NCBI GenBank assembly: GCA_031769625.1 | Contig: JAUIMM010000694.1 | Coordinates: forward strand, 5,106,501 to 5,170,500 | DNA: 64,000 nt | Source: Taudactylus pleione | Lineage: Eukaryota > Chordata > Amphibia > Anura > Myobatrachidae | Reading direction: 5' to 3' | Shown: in pieces, positions 9,972 to 19,558 of the stretch | Position numbering within the stretch: the stretch's first letter is position 1 | How the letters are laid out: each line of letters begins with the position of its first letter | The notes under the pieces: model-generated | The model's database searches: none | Told to the model about the DNA's origin: nothing | The model's input: only the letters and a program-made list of their open reading frames with translations | Translations under genes and position numbers: made by a program

Positions 9972-11231
9972 TTACCTAAAAAATCTGGCCACCCCATCAT
10001 CGCGTATGGCCCCCCCACATACTGACCTCCGACCAACCTCGGGGTGGCCATCCTCAGGTAAGGCATCCTCTGGCTGCATTGGGACACCACTCCTTATGGC
10101 GATGTTGTGAAATATCCCACACAGGACCACAATTTTCGACACCATATCCGGCAAATACATGAGCTCGCCACCAGAGCGGTGGAGGCATCTGAATCGGCCT
10201 TTTAAAAGGCCGATACAGCGCTCCACCACTTGCCTGGTGGCTGTAAGTGTGGAATTATACTCACTTTGTGGGCCTGGTGTGGGAGCCAAATAAGGAGTGA
10301 GCAGCCAGGACATGCAAGGGTATCCACTGTCTCCTGTGAAAAATAAGAGACAACATCAGGAACACTGTGTATCAAGCTTAACATTGTTATGTACTAAAGG
10401 TCTCCACTTACCCAGAAGCCACGCATCACTAGCTTGTAGGTTGGTTAATTTCTGCCATATCCCTGATTGCCGGATGACGAAGGAGTCATGTGCACTTCCT
10501 GGTAACTTAGCATTCAGGGACAGGATCTGGAGGGAGGCATCACACACCACTATTACATTCAGGGAGTGATAGTGTTTCCTGTTTCTAAATATTGCCTTCA
10601 GCCGTGCTGGAGGCTGAAGTGGTATGTGAGTACCATCCACAACCCCTATGATGTGTGGGAAGCCAGCTATTTGATAAAAATTGGCCTTGGCCACACTAAG
10701 GGCACCCATATCCAAAGGCATTTGAATAAAATGATGGAGGTGCTTGAAAAGTGCCTCCATCACTGCCCTCAGGATCCGGGAAAAGGAGGATTGGGAGATG
10801 CCCGCCACTATTCCCACCGTTGTTTGAAACGATCCTGAGGCACAGAAATGTAACACCGCCATAAATTGCGTCAGTGGTGGTATTGCTGTTGGACTGTCAA
10901 TTTGCCGCTCAAGATCACTTTCTATTAATGAGAGAGTGTCTATGATGATTTTGGGAGGTAGACGGTAGCATCTTAAAACCTCATCATCGGGCATTCCAAA
11001 AAGGGTGACACGTGTTCGAAATATCTGGGGCCTTGCATGCCTACGATGCCTACGCCTGGGATGAGATTGAGGTTGGTCGGCTTCCGGGAGCATGGCCAGA
11101 ACAATCCGCCCCAGATCAACCTGAAATTCAAAAATTTCAAAGTAAGGCTTTTGACCCACCCCAAAACTATATTAAAACAACTTAGCTTGATGATACCATC
11201 CATTGCTGCTTACATGCCGGGGTATTGTCAT
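9972..11231 (-). CDS. Harbinger DDE transposase (HARBI1-like), spliced
   Basis: Preferred model on the minus strand: 11231-11214 (MTIPRH), 11120-10412 and 10333-9972, with donors CAT|GTAAGC and G|GTAAGT and acceptors TTTCAG and TTCACAG. This gives 362 residues, close to HARBI1 (about 350). An unspliced start at 11159 would give 369. A helix-turn-helix-like segment GIVAGISQSSFSRIL lies near residue 110. The catalytic triad is D168 in GVVDGTHI, D218 in LPGSAHDSF and E280 in RQVVERCIGLLKGRF. GDSGYP, a family hallmark, is rebuilt exactly across the second intron. The enzyme cuts and pastes the element in the nucleus. The stop codon overlaps a perfect donor (AG|GTAAGT at 9975), so a longer C-terminus is possible. 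No inactivating change seen. Confidence 0.9.
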
Positions 11232-11454
11232 GATACGTCCAAACTGAAAATAAACCACAAAATTACTTGACACATTTCACTCTGTGCATTTTTGTTGATA
11301 CATTTTGTGCTAGACCAAAGTTCAAATATGCCAAACACCCATTTAGCAAAACCGCAAAGCGACATTTAACACAGTACATCAAAACGGGTAGAAATGTAGG
11401 CTCAAAAAGCGAAAGCTAAACCATCAAAAAGTTAGAATGATTATTAAGCTGTTT

Positions 11455-11581
11455 AAAATGCGCTAATTAGTTCGCTAATACAAGTCACAAGAGTAACTAC
11501 TAAAAATGCGCTAATTAGTTCGCTAATACAAGTCACAAGAGTAACTACTAAAAATGCGCTAATTAGTTCGCTAATACAAGA
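11455..11581. repeat. 48-bp tandem repeat upstream of the transposase
   Basis: The unit begins CGCTAATTAGTTCGCTAATA; copies start at 11461, 11509 and 11557 (the last partial). It lies in the region between the divergent transposase and Myb B genes, so it could influence either promoter. That role is only a suggestion. Confidence 0.85.
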
Positions 11582-12018
11582 TAAAAAATGGACTTACCAA
11601 GAGCAAATATCTAAGATGCAAAATCAAAAGGTCTTTGGGGTCGAAAATAAACAAAATCTAAAATAGAATAAATTAGGTATCCAAAAATTACAAAATATAC
11701 GAAACACAATGAAACAACAATTGAACAAAAGTTAGACTTCACAAAACTTACCAAATCAACAAACGAGGTCCCAAAAATATAAACCAACAAAGATAACGGA
11801 AAAAAAAAACGCAAATCTAACCAACAAACGAATCTCCAACCTCCAACTCCTTTCTACGCAATCAATAAACTCCAGCCAAGATAACCTCCAACAATCCAAA
11901 AACGCCACCTCGACTTGAGACACACCAAGCCATAAATAGTGTTTCGTTTCCCGCACAAATTAAGGAGGGATTATAGGGCCGCACAATCAATGATGCGGCC
12001 GCAAAATAAGGACGCATG

Positions 12019-12026
12019 TATAAATA
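12019..12026 (+). promoter_or_regulatory. TATA box of Myb-like gene B
   Basis: TATAAATA lies 53 bases upstream of the predicted ATG at 12079 and is directly followed by CGTCACG, a CRE-like half site. The spacing suits a short 5' untranslated leader. Confidence 0.55.
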
Positions 12027-12078
12027 CGTCACGAAAACACATTCAAATTCTGGTGTATTTCTTGTTTGGACCTCAGAC

Positions 12079-13365
12079 ATGGCGACAGACCAGGGAAAAA
12101 ATGCCCAAGAGTCAGGCGGTAAGTCTTTCATGCATTTTCTATCAACGATTAATTTGAAACATAAGATTAGGCAAGTTGTGATTTTGTGAATTCTGTAAAT
12201 TTACACAAATAGGTGAGGAGGATGACATGGAAGAGGCTGCTGGGCCCAGTATTCCGGCCAAAGCGGGCAAAAAAAAAAGGCAGCCACATTTCACAAGAAA
12301 GGAGATGGAGGTTTTGATCCAGAAGTGTGTGGACATCCTGCCACAGGCAGACAGGAATATGAGTCTAAGCCAGAAGTGGAGAATGTGGGAAGAGGTAGCC
12401 GTTGCTGTCAATAGAGTGGGTGATTATGTCCGTCTAGCCCGGGATGTCAAACGGCGGTAAGTAAACCCTTGCCCCCCCTAAAAACAAACCCCATTTTAAA
12501 CCAAAGGATAATGGCTTCCATTTTTCCCCACAGATGGGGCGACTTCAAATATCGCCTAAAGCAAAAACTCGCGGACAGGGCTAGGCATGCAAGGGGGACA
12601 GGTGGGGGTCCCACCCCTGTGTCATTGGAGTTGACGGATTTAGAAGAGCTGGCACAGGGGTGTGTGCAGCCTGTGGAGGTGTTTGGCGTGTCCAACATGG
12701 ATACGGACATGCCAGACTTTGCGGCTCCTCATGTTGGCCCAGGTAAGTATTGTGATGTCACCAACTCTGAAATGCTATTGTGCCAATATGTAGATTCTAA
12801 TGTGACTCTTTTCTCATTTTTCCAAACAGAGACACAGGCGGATGAGTCTGCTCCAGAGGGAAGCCTTGGCCGCAGAATTTCTGCTGGCTCTGCAGGGGAG
12901 GAACCAGTACATCCGGCTGAGGACCCTGCAGAAGCCAGTCCAGGGCGTGCCCCCTCGCAGGCAGTGGGCCTCCTCACAGAACTCAATTTCAAATCGGATT
13001 TCCATACGGAGATTCTGCAGAGGATGGACGCCAGTCTGATACGGGTGGCTGAGGCCCTGGAGCAAAATGCTGCGGCCAACGTGACCATTGGTCAGACCCT
13101 GGCGGAAAATACCAGGGCCAACATCCGCATCGCCGATGCCCTGGAGCAGCTCGTTCGCCAGCACATGGTGGAGCCGACCTCCCTTCCTGCCGGAACATCA
13201 GGATCCTCCACCTCTGGCACAACATCAGCCAATCCTCCAAATGTGCCTAGCCCTGTGCCTAGTCCAGAGGCCACAACATCTGCCTCTGGACAGGCCAGCC
13301 CGATGGCATCCCGGACCCGGTCTGGCACCCACCCTCCCCCATCCAAACGGGTGAAAAAACGGTGA
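12079..13365 (+). CDS. Myb/SANT-like DNA-binding protein B of Harbinger element (4 exons)
   Basis: Predicted exons are 12079-12118, 12213-12456, 12534-12742 and 12830-13365. Three donors read GTAAGT, all acceptors end in AG, and the phases join into 342 residues with a TGA stop. The Myb/SANT-like domain starts after a basic KKKRQ stretch (HFTRKEMEVLIQKCVDILPQ), continues through MSLSQKWRMWEEVAVAVN and crosses the second intron as DVKRRWGDFKYRLKQKL, the usual third helix. An acidic, proline-rich middle follows. Then comes a likely coiled coil (SDFHTEILQRMDASLIRVAE and ADALEQLVRQH) and a serine/threonine/proline tail ending in basic SKRVKKR, a probable nuclear signal. It is probably the canonical Myb-like partner of the transposase, divergently transcribed from it. 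Sequence similarity to protein A is limited to the domain pattern. Confidence 0.85.
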
Positions 13366-13533
13366 CAGCAATGGCGACTTTTCCCACACTCCTTCTGTGC
13401 TTGGCTCATATTCCTTTCTGGTCAAAACTTCCCTCTCCTTTCTTGTGAAATGTTTTTAAGTTATTTTTGTACGTTTATGTTATCAGTTATTGATTATTTA
13501 TTTTTGATAAAAAGTATCTTTGGCAGAAAAAAA

Positions 13534-13539
13534 AATAAA
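13534..13539 (+). terminator. AATAAA polyadenylation signal of Myb-like gene B
   Basis: AATAAA about 170 bases after the TGA stop. A second copy occurs near 13570. Confidence 0.5.
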
Positions 13540-14173
13540 AAATATTATGCCAATTGGTTTGTGTTTAAACAATAAATTTATGAAAAAAATCTGACATTGT
13601 ATTGTGACATTATTGTACAAATGGGTTACATTTAATCCTGGCCCTAAAGGCAAAAAAGGACACAAAAAACCATTTCATTTGTATAAAAAAAAGGCCTCTT
13701 GAAGGAACGTTTAAAAAATCACATAACGATGCAAATTCCACATTAAAAAAAAAAAGGGGAGCTAATTAAAACATGATGACATTATTGTCACAATAGGCCA
13801 TAAACAACAAATTGAGGCCAAAAAAAACCCCCAAAAATGTACGCCAATTGATTGTGTAATCATGACATTAGCAGGTATGATTTCCACCTGCGTACGGTTT
13901 TGTGCTATCCCAATAAACTGCTTTCCAAACACATACCAAGCCGGTTTTCAATACAACACTAATTGCTTTTGTGACCACCCGCGATTAATCGCTGCAACAT
14001 CATGGAGTCCCGGGACGGAGGAGAAGGCCATCGCCAATGTGGTCGAGTAATCCAGACCCTAAACTGTGCGAGCATTTTGAAGGGAAAGAGGATGTTCCAG
14101 TGACGTATGTGACGGTCCGAACACATTTGACGTTCGCATCTGCTAATGTATGTACGCCCCAAAAACGCCTCGC

Positions 14174-14245
14174 CACGCCTGCGTTTTTCCATCTCCACCC
14201 CCGTCAACACCCAAAAACGCCCTGTTCTGTCAATCACATTTGACA
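14174..14245. other. Conserved subterminal block of the Harbinger group
   Basis: It starts CACGCCTGCGTTTTTCC and continues with CCACCCCCGTCAACACCC and CTGTCAATCACA, about 225 bases from the right end. Recognisable versions sit 200-240 bases from one end of the elements at 510, 2931 (reversed), 3735 and 22412. Such a shared subterminal block may be a binding site for the transposase or a Myb-like partner (inference). Confidence 0.6.
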
Positions 14246-14402
14246 TGTCACTTCCTGTACGCTATTTTAGGAACGAGAGAAAAAAAGCTCGCAATCTGCC
14301 GTACGCACATGCGCAGTGTAACACCGACGCATGCGTGGTTAGTCAACATCGGAACGCAACGAGCGTACTGCTGTTTGCGAGTGGGTCTGAATGAGGGCCT
14401 CT

Positions 14403-14849
14403 ATTCACAATATTTTTTATATTTTTATTGCGCAAGTAAAACTTTTCAGGAAAGCACATTTTGGGGGTATAATTGTTAATTTTGAAGTGAATACATTTTT
14501 TTATTATTTATTAAATAATATATAATTTATAAATAATTGTTTTAATATGAGACAATTTGTTTCACCGCAATAAGGAAACAGGTAATTATCTTATTAATAA
14601 GGGTTTTATATATGAGAATAAATGAATTGTAATTTATGTGGGGTTGTCAATACGAAAAAAATAAAATAACATAAAATAGGAGGTGAAACAAAATTCTTAT
14701 ATACTGTATTTGTTCTATTAGGACATGGAATGGGATGTGTAAGATGGCCCATGCTGGGGAATGGGTGAGGGCTGTTACTGTGTATGTCTCCCTCGGCCTG
14801 AAGGTGGTTATTAGGTTTTTGGATGTGTCGTTGCGCAGGGGTATAGCTA
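14403..14849. other. AT-rich spacer, no gene recognised
   Basis: Long AT-rich stretch with poly-A and TATTTA runs and no supported frame. It runs into the first minisatellite units at about 14850. Confidence 0.4.
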
Positions 14850-14874
14850 GAGAGAGAAAGTGCAGGCGCTCTGT

Positions 14875-15034
14875 GGGCCTAATTCAGACCCACTCGCGAG
14901 CGCAGGACGCTCGCAAGCGGGTCGATGGTGCCCTAATGCGCATGCGCACGACGGAGGGAGCAAGACCCGGCGATTGACGGGATAGCCGTCGCTCGGGGTC
15001 TCGCACCAAAGGGGGCGTGCTGTCAATGGTGACT
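14875..15034. mobile_element. Palindrome-array MITE, truncated (copy D)
   Basis: It begins GGGCCTAATTCAGACCCACT then CGCGAGCG, matching the left end of the 7.28-kb element at 26 of 28 bases. It then has the GCGCATGCGCAC stem, an AGACCCGG...GGGTCT stem and the left arm of a GGGGGCGTGCTGTC stem. It breaks off inside that stem and passes into minisatellite. No right end is present. Confidence 0.75.
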
Positions 15035-15836
15035 ATTTGAGGTAAAGTGAGGGCACTCTGTATTAGGTAAAGTGAGGGCACTCTGTGGGAGGTAAAGTGC
15101 AGGGTACTCTGTGGGAGGTAAAGTGCAGGGTACTCTGTGAGAGGTAAAGTGCAGGGCACTCAGTATTAGGTAAAGTGCAGGGTACTCTGTGTGAGGTAAA
15201 GTGCAGGGCACTCTGTATTAGGTAAAGTGGAGGCACTTTGTGGGAGGTAAAGTGGAGGCACTCTGTGAGAGGTAAAGTGCAGGGTACTCTGTGTGAGGTA
15301 AAGTGCAGGGTACTCTGTGTGAGGTAAAGTGCAGGGTACTCTGTGTGAGGTAAAGTGCAGGGCACTCTGTGAGAGGTAAAGTGCAGGGCACTCTGTATTA
15401 GGTAAAGTGCAGGGCACTCTGTGAGAGGTAAAGTGCAGGGCACTCTGTATTAGGTAAAGTGCAGGGCACGCTGTGCGAGGTAAAGTGCAGGGCACTCTGT
15501 ATTAGGTAAAGTGCAGGGCACGCTGTGCGAGGTAAAAAGTGCAGGGCACTCTGTATTAGGTAAAGTGCAGGGTACTCTGTGTGAGGTAAAGTGCAGGGCA
15601 CTCTGTATTAGGTAAAGTGAGGGCACTCTGTGAGAGGTAAAGTGCAGGGTACTCTGTATTAGGTAAAGTGAGGGCACTCTGTGAGAGGTAAAGTGCAGGG
15701 TACTCTGTATTAGGTAAAGTGCAGGGCACTCTGTGAGAGGTAAAGTGCAGGACACTCTGTATTAGGTAAAGTGCAGGGTACTCTGTGTGAGGTAAAGTAC
15801 AGGGCACTCTGTGAGAGGTAAAGTGCAGGGTACTCT

Positions 15837-16729
15837 GGCCTTCATTCAGAGGTCTACGACCGCACGGCCGCCTCGATGTTTGTCAAGTGCGCATGCGCAC
15901 GAGGGAGCCGGCTCCTTCGTGCGCTTGCGTGAGACCCGCTATGACCGACAGCGCCGGTCATAGCGGGTCTCTTTCCAAAGGGGGCGAGCTGTCGATGTTG
16001 ATTGACAGCTCGCCCCCTTTGGAAGGCGGGCCGGGGGGCTGGCAGCCCAAACGGAGGCGTTCCCATGGGAACGCCTACCGTTTGGGGGAGGCCCCACTGA
16101 AATCACTAGTGATGTCAGTGGAGAGCTTCCGGCTCTGACAGAGCCAGAAGCTCTCCGGGGCTTACAACAAGTGAGACCCTACCGTAGGGTCTCGTCGTAA
16201 GCCCCGATGGTCGCGGTGGTCTCTGACGCTCGCAAGCGGGTCGATGTTACCGTAATGCGCATGAGCACGACGGAGGGAGCTCCGTCGTGCGCATGCGCGA
16301 GACCCGGACAGCGACAGCCCAGCTGTCGCTCTGGGTCTCGCACCAAAGGGGGCATGCTGTCGATGGTGACTGACAGCACGCCCCCTTTGGTGGGCGTACC
16401 GGGGGCGTGGCTGCCAGACGGAGGCGTTCCCATGGGAACGCCTACCGTCTGGGTCCGGTCCCACTGACATCACTAGTGATGTCATCACTAGTGATGTCAG
16501 TGGGAGTGATTTTGGCTCCAAAATCACTCCAGGGCTTATGGCCACGAGACCCTACCGCAGGGTCTCCGTCGCAAGCCCGATGGTCGCGATGGTCTTGACC
16601 ATCGCGACTATCATCATGGACGCTCACATAAGCTGTGGGTGGTAACCCACAGCTATGCGAGCGTCCAAAAGGCCGCTCCACATTTAAATAGGACGGCCCT
16701 GATTCAGAGCGAGCGCTCTGGTCAGAGCC
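15837..16729. mobile_element. Palindrome-array MITE (copy B), two arrays joined
   Basis: TCT flanks both sides (15834-15836 and 16730-16732) and the pre-insertion sequence is a normal minisatellite unit. The element runs GGCCTTCATTCAGAG to, inward from the right, GGCTCTGACCAGAGCG. It contains one ordered set of stems up to about 16215 and then a second, related set to about 16660. The second set resembles copy D, so B is probably a chimera of two subfamilies. Every stem is nearly perfect, for example CAAACGGAGGCGTTCC facing GGAACGCCTACCGTTTG. No protein is encoded. Confidence 0.85.
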
Positions 16730-16784
16730 TCTGTGAGAGGTAAAGTGCAGGGTATTCTGTGAGAGGTAAAGTGCAGGGTACTCT

Positions 16785-17251
16785 GGGCTTTATTCCGAGG
16801 CGGCCGTACGGTCTACGACCGCACGGCCGCCTCGATGTTTGTCTAGTGCGCATGCGCACGAGGGAGCCAGCTCCTTTGTGCGCTTGCGTGAGACCCGCTA
16901 TGACCCACAGTGCCGGTCGTAGCGGGTCTCTTTCCAAAGGGGGCGAGCTGTCGATGCTGATTGACAGCTCGCCCCGTTTGGAAGGCGGGCCGGGGGGGTC
17001 AGTGGAGAGCTTCTGGCTCTGACCGAGCCAGAAGCTCTCCGGGGCTTACGACAAGTGAGACCCTACCCTAGGGTCTCGTCGTAAGCCCCGATGGTCAATG
17101 ACCATCGCGACCATCACCCTAGCGGTCGTTAGAGCTGTGAGTGTTAACCCACAGCCTAACGACCGAAACAGAGGCGGCCGGTCAGCATGCAAGCGGCCGC
17201 CCAGTTTCTGAGCGACCGCTTGCATCCTCCGACCGCCTCTGAATGAGGGCC
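16785..17251. mobile_element. Palindrome-array MITE (copy C)
   Basis: TCT flanks both sides (16782-16784 and 17252-17254). The termini are GGGCTTTATTCCGAGGCGG and, from the right, GGCCCTCATTCAGAGGCGG. It follows copy B closely in its first half but lacks the CAAACGG and ATCACTAGTGAT stems. It keeps the GAGAGCTTC stem, the GGGGCTTACGAC stem, the GACCATCG stem and a GCTGTGAGTG...CCCACAGC stem. Confidence 0.85.
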
Positions 17252-17316
17252 TCTGTGTGAGGTAAAGTGCAGGGTACTCTGCTAGGTAAAGTGGAGGCGC
17301 TCTGTGTGAGGTAAAG

Positions 17317-18306
17317 TGCGGGGCGCTACATTTTACCTCACACCCCCCGACGCTGTCCTTCTTAAACTTCCACGACAGCTTACCCTCTCTCCTTCCCTGT
17401 AACCCTGACACTAGTCCCATGAAGCATTGCAGCCTGCACTTATTTCCGGTCTGACCCACCCAAATGATAGTCCAGCCTGCCGAAGTCATCTAGGCCACCC
17501 TCCATCTCTTCTCATCTGGCACGCCCCTTCTACTCCAGCAGCCCTGAACTCGCCCTCCCCTTGTGCTGCATGCCGCAGGTCTTAGCAGATGTAAATGAGG
17601 GCTTGCAGTGGGGGGGGGGAGTGACCCCCGGGAGAGGGGACACATACCCGCCCCCCCTACTCCTTTGACCTGGCTCTGCTGCAGTGCTGCATACCCTGCT
17701 GAGATGTACAAACGTCCTCCCAGTTTGAGGAGACATAGACGTCCCAGGCAGCATCGCAGCAGCTGGCTCTGTTTGGAGAGAGCCAGTGCAGCATGAGTGA
17801 CTAAGTGCAGGGGGAGCAGCAGGCCTTGGAGGCAAGCCTGGGCCCCATAGCAGCTGCACCCGCTACACCAATAGTAGTAACATCTTTATCGTGGTGGTGT
17901 CCCACACTTTGCACTTACCAGTAGGCTACAGCGTCCATCCAGTTGGCTCCACCCCTATGCTGGGGTATCCTTGCTATGCACTCAGTGGTGGTTATCTAGT
18001 GAGGGGCCAGAATACCTACGAGACCTGCAGAATCTGTGCCTGTGTGTGCTGAGGTCTGGGGGAGAGAGAACTTTCTCCAGGTAGCGGTGGTGACCGCAGC
18101 TGTGATGGCGGCAGTCATGTGTCATCTCCTCGAGGCGTAACAACCCTGACGCTAGTGCGCTATTGGCCTGCTGTCTCCCCCCCCCTCGTCTCAAAACAAA
18201 CCTCATCTGACTATTTGTGTGCCTTGGAACTTCTCCTTGCGGGGCCCCTAGGCCTGCATGGCCGCTTGACTTCAGCCTAGTCAGCCTTATGAGTAGTAGA
18301 CTAGCA
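17317..18306. other. No gene recognised
   Basis: Mixed-composition sequence with short frames only. No matching terminal repeats were found. It ends at the GTGCTATT duplication of the next element. Confidence 0.4.
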
Positions 18307-18936
18307 GTGCTATTCAGAGGCGGATTGGCCGTTGACTTCACCGGGACTTGCCCCGACGGGCCAGACCATGTTGCGGCCACTAAAATATTTTTTTTCTGTT
18401 TTATTTTTTATTAAATAATAAAGAAAAAATAACAACTGTGTCCCGGCCAGCGCTTATCGGCCTCCGCTCATGTTCACTGAGCTGCTGAGAGGCCCTGCCT
18501 CCAATCAGATGAGGTAAGCAGCCAGGCTATCAGTGGTGGTGGCTGCCCGAGACGGACGACCCGGCAGTCTCACCCATCTGGGCCGCGCTGTACCGCATCG
18601 TACCACCACGCCACTCTCTTCCCGGCTGCTGGACCTCCTGTCTCCCTGATCTTTGCAGGCTGCTGTGGCTTTGGACGCTGTTCCAGTGAGTGTGCGGGGG
18701 CCAGGCATGCCGGACATGGAACAACAACAAACCCAGGTAAGTACTCCCATCCCTGTGTCTCCTCCTTCTTCTTTAGCCCAGTGTCCCCAAACCCCCACAA
18801 TCTCACTGACCCCCTCCCCCATCCCAGTGTCTCCTCCTTCTCACCACCAGCCCCTTTTTCACTGCCCCACCTCTTAAGAACACCCAACCAGCCCGGTAAC
18901 AGTACCCATTACATTCAGCCCAGTGTACCCCTTTCC

Positions 18937-19327
18937 CAGGGGCGTATCTATAATGGGTGCAGGGTGTGCGGGGAACTCGGGCTCCTGGGTCCAAGGGGGG
19001 CCCGCATCGCTTACCCATAATATTACTTACCTCTCTGGAGTCTCACGTTGACACGGGGGTCCGGCGCTGTAAAACGACTGGAAAATGGCTGCGGCGGCCA
19101 TTTTCCCGTTGTTTGCGCATGCGCAGTATAGGGAAAATGGCCGCAGCGGCTATTTTTCCGGAGACCTGTACAATACACTATAGACTATGGACACACTCCA
19201 GTGCCCAGAGTCTATAACTCCGGCGCTGGCCGCGCACAGCTTAGTGCGCTGCCGACCGCCGGATGGAGAGGAGGGGGCCCGTGTCGGAGGCTGCACACGA
19301 GCCCCCTCCTCTCTAGAAATGCCCCTG
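18937..19327. mobile_element. Nested hAT-like MITE with 8-bp duplication CCCTTTCC
   Basis: CCCTTTCC is exact on both sides (18929-18936 and 19328-19335). The termini are CAGGGGCGTATCTATA and, inward, CAGGGGCATTTCTAGAG. The interior has a GC-rich stem with GCGCATGCGCAG. No coding region. Confidence 0.85.
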
Positions 19328-19558
19328 CCCTTTCCCTCCCCCAATCTGCCCTCTCTCCCCATCCAGCCCAGTGCACCCTCATCTCACTGACCCTTCTAGC
19401 CCAGTGTCCATCTCATATATCACTCTCTCCCTCCCCCCATCCCAGTGTCCTCCCTCCCTGTGAACAATACAGCCACCACTTTAAATATATACTTTGTATA
19501 TAAAATTGTTAGATCAGAGAAACTCACATTTTGCCCTGCCCCAAAACTCCTGTTACTA

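Larger units (their letters stand above)
7116..14399. mobile_element. Autonomous Harbinger-type transposon with three genes
   Basis: The left end is GGGCCTGATTCAGACCCACT then CGCAA. The right end read inward is GGCCCTCATTCAGACCCACT then CGCAA: 23 of 25 bases match. TCT flanks both sides (7113-7115 and 14400-14402), giving a 7284-bp element. Inside, left to right: a Myb/SANT-like gene (plus), a DDE transposase (minus, convergent with the first and divergent from the third), and a second Myb/SANT-like gene (plus). All frames are open across consensus splice sites, and each gene has an AATAAA nearby. Known Harbinger elements carry one transposase and one Myb-like gene, so two different Myb-like genes is unusual. 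The intact frames suggest recent activity. Confidence 0.9.
14850..17316. repeat. 26-bp minisatellite, split by three transposon copies
   Basis: The unit is close to AGGTAAAGTGCAGGGCACTC then TGTATT, with variants GTGTG and GAGAG at the end. The main block is 15035-15836, short blocks are at 16730-16784 and 17252-17316, and one unit-like stretch lies before 14875. The fragments read as one array opened by the elements at 14875, 15837 and 16785. The minus-strand frames with repeated CTLPHTEYPALY come from this repeat. Confidence 0.9.

Noticed and set aside
11159..11159. ATG at 11159 as the transposase start
   Set aside because: The first 13 residues lie upstream of a good acceptor (TTTCAG|GTT). 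Splicing from MTIPRH keeps the frame and gives a length close to HARBI1, so this start is less likely though not excluded.
15035..15836. Possible coding array (CTLPHTEYPALY repeats)
   Set aside because: 26-bp units are not a multiple of three and the frames come and go. The sequence is a minisatellite.
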